A program made the position numbers and the translations under genes. From the NCBI GenBank assembly GCA_031268055.1, contig JAIRXY010000239.1, positions 1 through 5,659 on the forward strand: a stretch of DNA of 5,659 bases, given 5' to 3'. Shown piece by piece: positions 1 through 5,609 of the stretch (within the stretch, counting starts at the first letter, position 1; every line of letters begins with the position of its first letter). The notes under the pieces were generated by a model. The model saw only the letters and a program-made list of their open reading frames with translations. It had not been told where the DNA came from and ran no database searches. Source of the stretch: Prevotellaceae bacterium (GTDB taxonomy: Bacteria; Bacteroidota; Bacteroidia; Bacteroidales; UBA932).

Positions 1-1034
1 ACGGCCACCTCGGAGGTTGTAATCATGTCAATGGGAGTTTTGTAGTCCTCAAACACCTCGAATATTTGGCGAATAAAGCCGTAGGCAAGCAGCATACGTC
101 CCGATTTGATTTTGACGGCTGTAATGTTGTCCTTGGCGGCCACCGCCTTGATGCTGTCCGGCTTTGTTTCGGCGCTGATGAGCGTGCCAAAGGCCGACGG
201 GTTCATCGTATTCTTTATCCACAGCGGTATTTTGGATTCCTGCAGCGGAATGACGCAGGTGGGGTGCAGGATTTTTGCGCCGAAGTAGGCCAGCTCCGAG
301 GCTTCGTCGAACGAGAGGTGCGATATGGAGTGCGTTTTTTCGACAACGCGCGGGTCGTTGTTGTGGAATCCGTCGATGTCCGTCCAAATTTGCACCTCCT
401 CTGCGCCAATAGCCGCGCCGATGATAGAGGCGGAGTAGTCGCTGCCACCGCGCTTGAGGTTGTCCACCTCGCCCAGAAAGCTGCGGCACACGTATCCTTG
501 CGTGATGAACAGCTTGCAGCCGTCGTGCCGCGCCAGCTCGCGCTTTAGCACCTCGCGGATGAAGTACATGTCCGGCTCGTCGCGCTGGTCTTTGCGCATA
601 AAGTCGAGCGCGGGCAGCAGCACCGACGGCACGCCCTGCTCGTTGAGGTACAGGTTTTGCAGCACGGTGCTCATGAGCTCGCCCTGCGATAGAATCACGC
701 GCTCTTCTTTCACCGAAAATTGCGCTGCCGAGAAGCTTCTCAGCAGGTCAAAGCGCTCCTTGAGCGCGCTCGACGCTTTCTTTGCGTACGCTGGGGTATC
801 GTACAACTCGGCCACAACCTGAGCGTACTTTTCTTCCAAGCGGGTAATGGCCGCTGTCGCCTCGCTCTGCTTCTGCCCGCGCAGCAGCGCAGCAATTTCC
901 ACTAAGCTGTTGGTGGTGCCGCTCATGGCCGATAGCACCACAATTTTAGGGTCATCGTTTACAATCAGCTTGAGTAGCAACTTCATGCGCTCGGCGCTGC
1001 CCACCGAAGTGCCGCCAAATTTCAAAACTTTCAT
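1..1034 (-). CDS. lysC: Aspartate kinase (aspartokinase), monofunctional LysC type, 3' end cut by window edge
   Basis: Phosphorylates L-aspartate to aspartyl-4-phosphate, the first step towards lysine, diaminopimelate, threonine and methionine; cytoplasmic. The frame runs open from the ATG at 1034-1032 to the left edge: 344 whole codons of a usual length near 440, so the missing part is the end of the C-terminal ACT domains. The amino-acid kinase domain is intact: KFGGTSV at residues 5-11, LSQGE at 115-119, RGGSDYSA at 195-202, WTDIDG at 217-222, NDPR at 226-229, and ELAYFGAKILHP at 247-258. The stretch AVAAKDNITAVKIKSGRM (297-314) leads into the ACT region. The absence of a homoserine dehydrogenase part cannot be seen directly, but the whole sequence reads like the monofunctional Bacteroidales enzyme rather than ThrA. 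The start is fixed by the family N-terminus and by a good GGAGAAGG Shine-Dalgarno stretch just before the ATG. Lysine feedback through ACT is family knowledge, not visible here. Confidence 0.96.
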   Translation of the reverse strand, partial: MKVLKFGGTSVGSAERMKLLLKLIVNDDPKIVVLSAMSGTTNSLVEIAALLRGQKQSEATAAITRLEEKYAQVVAELYDTPAYAKKASSALKERFDLLRSFSAAQFSVKEERVILSQGELMSTVLQNLYLNEQGVPSVLLPALDFMRKDQRDEPDMYFIREVLKRELARHDGCKLFITQGYVCRSFLGEVDNLKRGGSDYSASIIGAAIGAEEVQIWTDIDGFHNNDPRVVEKTHSISHLSFDEASELAYFGAKILHPTCVIPLQESKIPLWIKNTMNPSAFGTLISAETKPDSIKAVAAKDNITAVKIKSGRMLLAYGFIRQIFEVFEDYKTPIDMITTSEVA

Positions 1035-1347
1035 ACCTTCTCCGATATTTTAGACTTAAAAGGTTACAAATGTAGCGCAAAATTTGGCTTCCTGTTCGCC
1101 AAGTCTCCGAACAATCGGCTTTTTTTCAAATATTTTTTCAACAAAATAGGCAATTTAGGGCGCAACAAATTATGTGTCTTTAAGAAAATATAATTACCTC
1201 CGAAAGAAAACCGCACAACATATTATCAAAAAAACACTACCTTAGCTCCCCAATAGTTTCCGTGCTTTTTGCTTACTTCAACTTCAGATGCAAAGAGTAG
1301 GGCAAGTACAAGTAGGAGTTTCACAATTTATTTTACATGTTGTTTGC
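1035..1347. other. Divergent AT-rich intergenic region between lysC and the secreted-protein gene
   Basis: This 313-base gap separates two divergent genes. It contains the lysC ribosome binding site and -7 element at its left end. The middle (about 1110-1230) is made of A and T runs with no strong stem-loop. For the rightward gene I find no perfect TAnnTTTG. The closest is TACCTTAG at 1238-1245, with one mismatch and no TTG at the right distance. An in-frame ATG at 1288 would extend the rightward gene by 20 codons into this gap, but that extension lacks signal-peptide character, so I treat 1288-1347 as leader. I see no RNA gene or riboswitch fold here. Confidence 0.6.
1067..1074 (-). promoter_or_regulatory. 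Bacteroidota -7 promoter element for lysC
   Basis: On the minus strand this reads TACATTTG, a perfect match to the TAnnTTTG element recognised by the main sigma factor of Bacteroidota. It lies 32 bases before the lysC ATG, which predicts a short leader of about 25-30 bases. The -33 element is not convincing: the nearest TTG on the minus strand (1102-1100) is 25 bases away, where about 19-21 is usual. Confidence 0.55.
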
Positions 1348-1932
1348 ATGAAAAAGTTATTTTTGTTGCTATCGTTAGGAGTCTGTGGCATGTCATTTAC
1401 GCTGAATGCAGCCAATGCGCTGGAAGACACGTCATTGGTACGCATATCTACGCCGGAGGCTCGCGCAGAGTTTTTGAGCAAAATGATGAAGGAAAGGTTA
1501 GGTTTGGATACTGAAGAATTTGCTGCAATTCAGTCAATAAACATGAAATATGAGGAGCTGCTGCAGGAGTTAACGCTTGCCAACCCTGCCAACTCTATTT
1601 CTTTTGGCGGTCCCAAGAAAAAACGGAACGGTTCTTCTCCCTTTGACAAGCTGAGCGAGGCGCGCGAAAAAGAAGTCAAGAAAGCCCTGTCGAATAGAAG
1701 CTACAGAGAGTACGACCGGCAGCGCTGGGGCATGCGAAATACGCTAAAAAAGCAAATGATAGCCGACAAAGAAAATCGCGATCGGGTAGAGCGCGAGCGG
1801 ATAGCTCGGGAAAAAGTCAAAGCAGATTCTATTGCCGCTGCTATGGAAAGCAAAAAAAACGCCAAAAGTAGCCATCAAAGTAAGCAACAAAAGAAACCGA
1901 CAAAGAAATCACCTCCTAAGAAGAAAAGATAG
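1348..1932 (+). CDS. Small secreted basic protein, Spy/CpxP-like (periplasmic, function unproven)
   Basis: A 194-residue protein with a clear Sec signal peptide: MKK, a hydrophobic core LFLLLSLGVCG, then an A-N-A cleavage site after residue 24. The mature part is mostly charged helix. Residues 41-76 (FLSKMMKERLGLDTEEFAAIQ and on) and 107-130 (ending ALSNRSYREYDRQRWGMR) have the spacing of the two LTxxQ-like repeats in Bacteroidota Spy/CpxP-type proteins, an L-(T/D)xEE...I...N.KY helix followed by a (T/S)...YREY helix. This is a pattern judgement, not a proven homology. In that family, proteins sit in the periplasm as chaperones or envelope-stress sensors. The C-terminus from about 169 is very rich in lysine and ends in PKKKR; the same five residues occur at 89-93. 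ATG 1348 is chosen over an in-frame ATG at 1288 because only 1348 puts the signal peptide at the N-terminus. No Shine-Dalgarno is visible. An intrinsic terminator follows 18 bases after the stop. Base composition is more A-rich than in the neighbouring genes. Confidence 0.75.
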   Translation: MKKLFLLLSLGVCGMSFTLNAANALEDTSLVRISTPEARAEFLSKMMKERLGLDTEEFAAIQSINMKYEELLQELTLANPANSISFGGPKKKRNGSSPFDKLSEAREKEVKKALSNRSYREYDRQRWGMRNTLKKQMIADKENRDRVERERIAREKVKADSIAAAMESKKNAKSSHQSKQQKKPTKKSPPKKKR

Positions 1933-1950
1933 TAAATCAACGAAATAAGG

Positions 1951-1985
1951 GTGGCTGTGTCAATGCACAGCCACTTGTTTTTATT
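1951..1985 (+). terminator. Rho-independent terminator after the secreted-protein gene
   Basis: A perfect 9-bp stem, GTGGCTGTG (1951-1959) with CACAGCCAC (1966-1974), encloses a 6-base loop TCAATG. It is followed at once by the T-rich tract TTGTTTTTATT (1975-1985). It ends the transcript of the preceding gene and separates it from gcvT, which therefore needs its own promoter. Confidence 0.9.
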
Positions 1986-2011
1986 CAAAAAAATCACTTT
2001 AAACACTACAA

Positions 2012-2019
2012 TAATTTTG
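2012..2019 (+). promoter_or_regulatory. Candidate -7 promoter element directly before gcvT
   Basis: TAATTTTG matches TAnnTTTG perfectly and ends only 4 bases before the gcvT ATG. If used, transcription would start at or within a base or two of the start codon, giving a leaderless mRNA. No TTG is visible at the -33 distance, so a chance match in AT-rich DNA is possible. A promoter of some kind must lie in the roughly 40 bases after the terminator at 1951-1985, unless readthrough is used. Confidence 0.4.
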
Positions 2020-2023
2020 CGCT

Positions 2024-3136
2024 ATGCAAGCTACACCTCTTACCTCAATTCACGAATCGCTGGGGGCGCGTATGGCTCCGTTTGCAGGGTACAACATGCC
2101 GATAGAGTACACCGGCATTAGCGATGAACATATTTGCGTACGCCGCAAGCTGGGCGTATTCGACGTAAGCCACATGGGTGAATTTTGGGCGCTGGGCAAG
2201 CAGGCGCTGCCCTTCGTACAGCATATTACCTGCAACGACGCTGCCGTGCTCACCAACGGAAAGGCGCAATACTCGTGCTTTCTGCACAAGAATGGCTACA
2301 TCGTGGACGATTTGCTCGTTTACCGGTTTAACGAAGAAAAATACCTGCTGGTGGTGAACGCTGCCAACATCGACAAAGATTTTGCAGCGGCAAGCCAGTA
2401 CGCCGCGCAATTTGGGCTGACGGTGGGCGTTGATTTTGTTAACGCCTCCAACGATTACGCGCAGCTGGCCGTACAGGGGCCGCTGGCGCTGCAAGCTATG
2501 CAAAAGCTGTGCGCCGAGCCGCTGGAGAGCATGGAGTACTACACCTTTAAGGAGCTAACGTTTGCCGGAATTGAAGATGTGATACTTTCGACCACAGGCT
2601 ACACGGGGGCTGGCGGGTGCGAGCTGTACGTGCGCTCCGACAAGGCTGTTGCGCTCTGGAATGCCGTGATGGAGGCCGGAAAAGACTTTGGGATACAGCC
2701 CATAGGGTTGGGCGCACGCGATACCTTGCGCCTCGAAATGGGCTACTGCCTCTACGGGCATGAGCTCAACGACCAAACAACGCCGCTGGAGGCCGGCTTG
2801 AGCTGGATTACCAAGTTCTCCAAAGATTTTGTCGGCAAGGAGGTTTTGCTTGCGCGAAAAGCGGCAGGCACACAGCGAAAGCTGGTAGGCTTTGTGCTCA
2901 ACGACAGAGGGGTGGCGCGCGCCGAATACGAAATCTACAGCGAGAACATGCAGAAGATAGGCTTCGTAACCAGTGGGACGGTGTCGCCGCTCACAAAGAT
3001 GAGCTTTGGCATGGGGTACGTGCAGGCGCTATGCGCCAACGTGGGCAGAAAAATATTAATCAAAGTGCGCGACAAATATTTGGCTGCCGAGATTGTGAAG
3101 CCGCCGTTCTATGCTCCTCAAAAGGAGAAAAATTGA
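2024..3136 (+). CDS. gcvT: Aminomethyltransferase, T-protein of the glycine cleavage system
   Basis: Takes the aminomethyl group carried on lipoyl-GcvH and, with tetrahydrofolate, releases ammonia and 5,10-methylene-THF; cytoplasmic. The 370-residue length is normal. Family landmarks are in order: HESLGARMAPFAGYNMPIEY at 10-29, FDVSHMGEF at 46-54, VDDLLVYR at 94-101 with the catalytic/folate-site Asp at 96, VVNAANIDKD at 110-119, LAVQGP at 148-153, TGYTGAGGCELY at 191-202, GLGARDTLRLEMGY at 228-241, PLEAGLSWITKF at 254-265, and a C-terminal barrel with SGTVSPLTKMSFGMGYV at 317-333. The TGYTGAGG form replaces the commoner TGYTGEDG; I believe this is usual in Bacteroidota. The start is secure because the family N-terminus begins within a few residues of it. 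No Shine-Dalgarno is present. gcvP, gcvH and lpd are not in the window, so the operon is split or elsewhere. Confidence 0.97.
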   Translation: MQATPLTSIHESLGARMAPFAGYNMPIEYTGISDEHICVRRKLGVFDVSHMGEFWALGKQALPFVQHITCNDAAVLTNGKAQYSCFLHKNGYIVDDLLVYRFNEEKYLLVVNAANIDKDFAAASQYAAQFGLTVGVDFVNASNDYAQLAVQGPLALQAMQKLCAEPLESMEYYTFKELTFAGIEDVILSTTGYTGAGGCELYVRSDKAVALWNAVMEAGKDFGIQPIGLGARDTLRLEMGYCLYGHELNDQTTPLEAGLSWITKFSKDFVGKEVLLARKAAGTQRKLVGFVLNDRGVARAEYEIYSENMQKIGFVTSGTVSPLTKMSFGMGYVQALCANVGRKILIKVRDKYLAAEIVKPPFYAPQKEKN

Positions 3137-3200
3137 AGGCGCATCACCCATTTTAATTTCTCAACCATTATCATATTAGCATATCGCCACAAGATATTTG

Positions 3201-3208
3201 TATCTTTG
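3201..3208 (+). promoter_or_regulatory. Bacteroidota -7 promoter element for the acyltransferase gene
   Basis: TATCTTTG is a perfect TAnnTTTG, followed by TGC as often seen in this phylum. It lies 50 bases before the TTG start and 40 before the ATG of the small overlapping ORF. The predicted transcript start near 3213 places both start codons inside the mRNA. A -33 TTG is not clear; TTAG at 3176-3179 is the nearest candidate. Confidence 0.6.
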
Positions 3209-3248
3209 TGCGAGGTATTATTATTTTAGTTTGGGCTTATCTTTAAAC

Positions 3249-3275
3249 ATGCTGCAAGTTGTCAAGAAGCTATAA
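3249..3275 (+). other. Eight-codon ATG mini-ORF overlapping the acyltransferase start
   Basis: ATG at 3249 opens an 8-codon reading frame (MLQVVKKL, stop TAA at 3273-3275) that overlaps the TTG start at 3259 in another frame. It could be an upstream ORF that controls or couples translation. It could also be the true N-terminus of the acyltransferase separated from the rest by a frameshift: dropping one base between 3252 and 3273 joins it to the downstream frame as a plausible MLQVVKK-YKVVGG start. It could equally be chance. See findings. Confidence 0.3.
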
Positions 3276-4164
3276 AGTAGTCGGGGGTTTGCTGAGAGGC
3301 GTGCTGTTCTGCGTTGGCATTTTGCCAAGCAGGTGCTTGTGCGTTGTGTCTAACGTGCTGGCCTTTTTGACAGAGCATGTAGTGGGCTATCGCCGCAGGG
3401 TGGCTATGGATAACCTTAGGAAGGCTTTCCCCGAGAAGGGCGAAAAAGAGCTGCGCCGCATTGCGTCGGCCTCGTATCGCAACTTTTTTGATACTATGCT
3501 CAACATTTTTCGGATTCGCTACGCCTCGCAAAAACGCATAATGCGGTCGGTAACGTTCAAAAATCTGGAGGTGATGCAAAATCTTTACGGCAAAGGTAAG
3601 GATGGCCTCGTGCTTGCCGGGCACTACTCCTGCTGGGAGTACATTGGTACGGTGCAGCCGAGCATAGGGCACCAAACGGTGGCAGCCTACCAGCCGCTGT
3701 CGTTTGCTCCGTTGGAGAATGTGATTGCAGAGGCGCGGCAGCGGTTTGGCGCAAAGATGGCAGCGCTTCGGGAGGTGTTTCGCGTGCTCATGGAGCGCCG
3801 AGCGCACGGAGCGCTCACCATGACGCTGATGGTATCCGACCAGTCGCCTGCGCGCGGGTCGTGCACGCACTGGGTTACCCTGCTGGGGCAGCTAACGCCC
3901 GTGCTCATTGGGCCGGAGCGCATTGCGCAAAAAATCAACAGCGCTGTGATGTACCTGCGCATTGCTGAGCGGCGGAGGTTTCGCTACGAGTACGAGCTGG
4001 TTATGCTAAGCGAAAACGCCGCGGAGGAAAAGCCTATGGCGATAACGAAAAAATTCTACGCTGAACTGGAGAAAGACTTGCGGCGAGCGCCCCACTGCTG
4101 GATGTGGACGCACAAGCGATGGAAGCACCAAAACCGATACGAGATAGAAAAAAAGTACGAATGA
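3259..4164 (+). CDS. Lipid A biosynthesis (LpxL/HtrB-type) lysophospholipid acyltransferase
   Basis: Probably transfers a secondary acyl chain onto lipid A on the inner face of the cytoplasmic membrane. The 301-residue length is typical. Residues 7-45 are hydrophobic and form an N-terminal membrane anchor. VAMDNLRKAFPE (48-59) is the family's R..NL..aFPe motif. GHYSCWE (121-127) carries the catalytic HX4E pair, H122 and E127. AYQPL (143-147) and RQRFGAK (160-166) form the second block. SDQSPARG (193-200) is the DQ block, and LLGQLTPVLIGPERIAQK (208-225) is the acyl-chain pocket block. PHCWMWTHKRWK (278-289) is the usual PxxWxWxHxRWK end. The start must be TTG 3259: an in-frame stop lies at 3244-3246 with no ATG or GTG between, and the next in-frame ATG (3406) would remove the membrane anchor. 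An out-of-frame ATG ORF overlaps this start. Which lipid A position it acylates cannot be told; related enzymes act on other lipids, so no symbol is given. Confidence 0.9.
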   Translation: MSRSYKVVGGLLRGVLFCVGILPSRCLCVVSNVLAFLTEHVVGYRRRVAMDNLRKAFPEKGEKELRRIASASYRNFFDTMLNIFRIRYASQKRIMRSVTFKNLEVMQNLYGKGKDGLVLAGHYSCWEYIGTVQPSIGHQTVAAYQPLSFAPLENVIAEARQRFGAKMAALREVFRVLMERRAHGALTMTLMVSDQSPARGSCTHWVTLLGQLTPVLIGPERIAQKINSAVMYLRIAERRRFRYEYELVMLSENAAEEKPMAITKKFYAELEKDLRRAPHCWMWTHKRWKHQNRYEIEKKYE

Positions 4165-4181
4165 TGCTGCCGCTCTAATTG

Positions 4182-4199
4182 ATTGACAGAAAATTGACA
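4182..4199. repeat. Two ATTGACA direct repeats 11 bases apart
   Basis: ATTGACA occurs at 4182-4188 and 4193-4199, one helical turn apart, in the short gap between the convergent acyltransferase and meaB genes. It is followed by a purine run (4201-4214). No strong terminator hairpin is visible in this gap on either strand. The repeat may be chance. Confidence 0.3.
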
Positions 4200-4235
4200 A
4201 ATAGAGAGAGGGGGTCGTTCAAAATTTAAAAATTT

Positions 4236-5318
4236 CTACTGCATTAACGTCAGCAACTCCCTTGCAGCGGCAAACGAGGTAATCTGACCACTCAGTACCC
4301 AACGCTCAAATTCGGGCAGCGCTTTTTCTACCTGTGGGTTGCGGTAAAAGCGGTCGCGCAGCGCTTCGTTGATGGCCTCGTACATCCAATACTTTGTTTG
4401 CTCACAACGCCTCCGCTCAAAGTAATCGTTGCCTTTGGTGAGCGCAACGTAGTCCAGCACATTCTTCCATACTTCGGTAAGCCCCGATTTGTTTACGGCC
4501 GAGCAGGTCAGCGATGTAGGCTTCCACCCCGACTCGTGAGGAGGGAAAAGGTTTAGCGCGCTTTGGTACTGTATGCGCGCTGCCGTGGCCTTGTCCGTGT
4601 TTGCTCCATCGGCCTTGGTGATGGCCAAGATGTCGGACATCTCCATAATTCCGCGCTTGATGCCTTGCAGCTCATCGCCTGCGCCGGAGAGCATGAGCAA
4701 AAGGAAGCAGTCGACCATAGAGTGCACCTGCGTTTCGCTCTGGCCAACGCCCACAGTTTCTACAAATATTACGTTGAATCCGGCCGCTTCGCAAAGCAGG
4801 ATGCTCTCTCTTGTTTTGCGCGCCACGCCACCCAGCGACCCCGCGCTTGGGCTGGGACGAATAAAAGCGTTTGCGTCGTTGGCAAGCGTTTCCATGCGCG
4901 TTTTGTCGCCTAAGATGCTGCCGCCGCTGCGCTCGCTGCTGGGGTCGATGGCAAGCACCGCCAGCTTGTTGCCAAGTCCGGTGATGTAGCTGCCAATAGC
5001 CTCTATAAAGGTGCTTTTTCCGGCGCCGGGTACGCCTGTAATGCCAATGCGCACCGACTTTCCGGAGTACGGCAGGCAGCGCTCTATGATTTCCTGCGCC
5101 AGCTCCCGGTGGGCAGGCAGCAGGCTTTCTACCAAAGTGATGGTGCGCCCCAAAATCATGCGATTGCCACTCACAATGCCCTGCACATAGTCGTCCACCG
5201 ACAGCGCCTGCGGCCTTTTGAGGCGGGCTTGTACGTTAGGATTTACCTGTGGAGGTTGCTCTACGCCTGAACTCACAAACGGAGCGGCGCTGTGGCCTTC
5301 GTAGTATGGATTTCCCAT
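4236..5318 (-). CDS. meaB: Methylmalonyl-CoA mutase-associated GTPase MeaB (ArgK family)
   Basis: A G3E-family P-loop GTPase that chaperones B12-dependent methylmalonyl-CoA mutase, gating cofactor loading and protecting it from inactivation; cytoplasmic. Numbering from ATG 5318 (360 residues): Walker A GVPGAGKST at 95-103; DPSSERSGGSILGDKTRM at 125-142, the Mg/switch I block; ETVGVGQSE at 187-195, the Walker B/switch II block; GDELQGIKRGIMEM at 214-227; and the base-recognition motif as TKADG at 234-238, where NKxD is the textbook form. The C-terminal helical dimerisation arm is present (about 295-360). Residues 1-38 are a poorly conserved, proline-containing extension ahead of the family start near LSVDDYVQGI. 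A TTG at 5330 in the same frame would add four residues, with a stop just upstream; ATG 5318 is preferred. No Shine-Dalgarno is seen. The mutase genes (mutA/mutB) are not in the window. It is convergent with the acyltransferase gene, 71 bases apart. Confidence 0.95.
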   Translation of the reverse strand: MGNPYYEGHSAAPFVSSGVEQPPQVNPNVQARLKRPQALSVDDYVQGIVSGNRMILGRTITLVESLLPAHRELAQEIIERCLPYSGKSVRIGITGVPGAGKSTFIEAIGSYITGLGNKLAVLAIDPSSERSGGSILGDKTRMETLANDANAFIRPSPSAGSLGGVARKTRESILLCEAAGFNVIFVETVGVGQSETQVHSMVDCFLLLMLSGAGDELQGIKRGIMEMSDILAITKADGANTDKATAARIQYQSALNLFPPHESGWKPTSLTCSAVNKSGLTEVWKNVLDYVALTKGNDYFERRRCEQTKYWMYEAINEALRDRFYRNPQVEKALPEFERWVLSGQITSFAAARELLTLMQ

Positions 5319-5370
5319 GTAATGCTTCAATTTTTATTTCACTACCAAATGGCTTACCAAATTTTTTTTG

Positions 5371-5378
5371 CAAATATA
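5371..5378 (-). promoter_or_regulatory. Bacteroidota -7 promoter element for meaB
   Basis: On the minus strand this reads TATATTTG, a perfect TAnnTTTG, 52 bases before the ATG at 5318. It predicts a leader of about 45-50 bases. No TTG is found at the usual -33 distance, so the call rests on the -7 element and its position. Confidence 0.5.
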
Positions 5379-5487
5379 CAAATTATCCCAAATTGCCCAT
5401 TGAAATATAATTGCCTGATAGCCAATGCGTGTTTCTAATGGATGCCACTGGAAAAAATTCTGCAACAATTTGATTATAAATGATGTA

Positions 5488-5539
5488 CAGCGCATTAATT
5501 CGTAGAAAACCGGCTGATTTTTTATGAATTAATGCGCTG
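5488..5539. repeat. Long inverted repeat / 22-bp hairpin
   Basis: CAGCGCATTAATTC (5488-5501) and GAATTAATGCGCTG (5526-5539) are perfect reverse complements over 14 bases. The pairing continues inward for 8 more positions (5502-5509 with 5518-5525), six of them Watson-Crick and two G-T wobbles, leaving an 8-base loop CCGGCTGA. The two wobbles are allowed pairs only in plus-strand RNA; in minus-strand RNA they would be C-A mismatches. No T tract follows on either strand, so it is not a standard terminator. It could be a palindromic repeat family member, a MITE-like remnant, a structured RNA, or a protein-binding site. Confidence 0.85.
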
Positions 5540-5574
5540 ACGGATATTTTGGGTTAAATATTTGGCCAACGCGC

Positions 5575-5609
5575 TGCCGTCGGGCGACGGCAAGCCCCGT
5601 GGCTGGGGT
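5575..5609. repeat. GC-rich block with two adjacent small hairpins
   Basis: TGCCGTC (5575-5581) pairs with GACGGCA (5586-5592) around GGGC. Next to it, GCCCC (5594-5598) pairs with GGGGT (5605-5609), or alternatively AGCC (5593-5596) with GGCT (5601-5604). The block stands out as a GC island in AT-rich intergenic DNA. On the plus strand it is followed by an A run (5612-5617) rather than a T run, so it is not a plus-strand terminator, and on the minus strand no T run follows it either. Confidence 0.6.

Noticed and set aside
66..548. 160-residue plus-strand ORF opposite lysC
   Set aside because: Antisense shadow of the aspartokinase frame; the minus-strand frame has all the kinase motifs and this one resembles nothing.
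1288..1347. Upstream in-frame ATG for the secreted-protein gene
   Set aside because: It would bury the signal peptide behind 20 polar residues; ATG 1348 followed by MKK and a hydrophobic core is much more likely.
2045..2503. 152-residue minus-strand ORF opposite gcvT
   Set aside because: Antisense shadow; composition follows the reverse complement of conserved gcvT codons.
3262..3870. 202-residue minus-strand ORF opposite the acyltransferase
   Set aside because: Shadow of a GC-rich coding frame; rich in H, R and A with no domain pattern, while the plus-strand frame carries the HX4E and DQ motifs.
4184..4199. Two TTGACA boxes resembling E. coli -35 elements
   Set aside because: Bacteroidota sigma factor does not use this box, there is no matching -10, and no rightward gene follows.
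4219..4236. A/T-rich near-palindrome after the meaB stop as terminator
   Set aside because: It has no G or C in the stem and no clear T tract after a stable hairpin, so it is too weak to call.
4563..4989. Two plus-strand ORFs opposite meaB (116 and 138 residues)
   Set aside because: Antisense to the conserved GTPase core, without ribosome binding site or recognisable domain.
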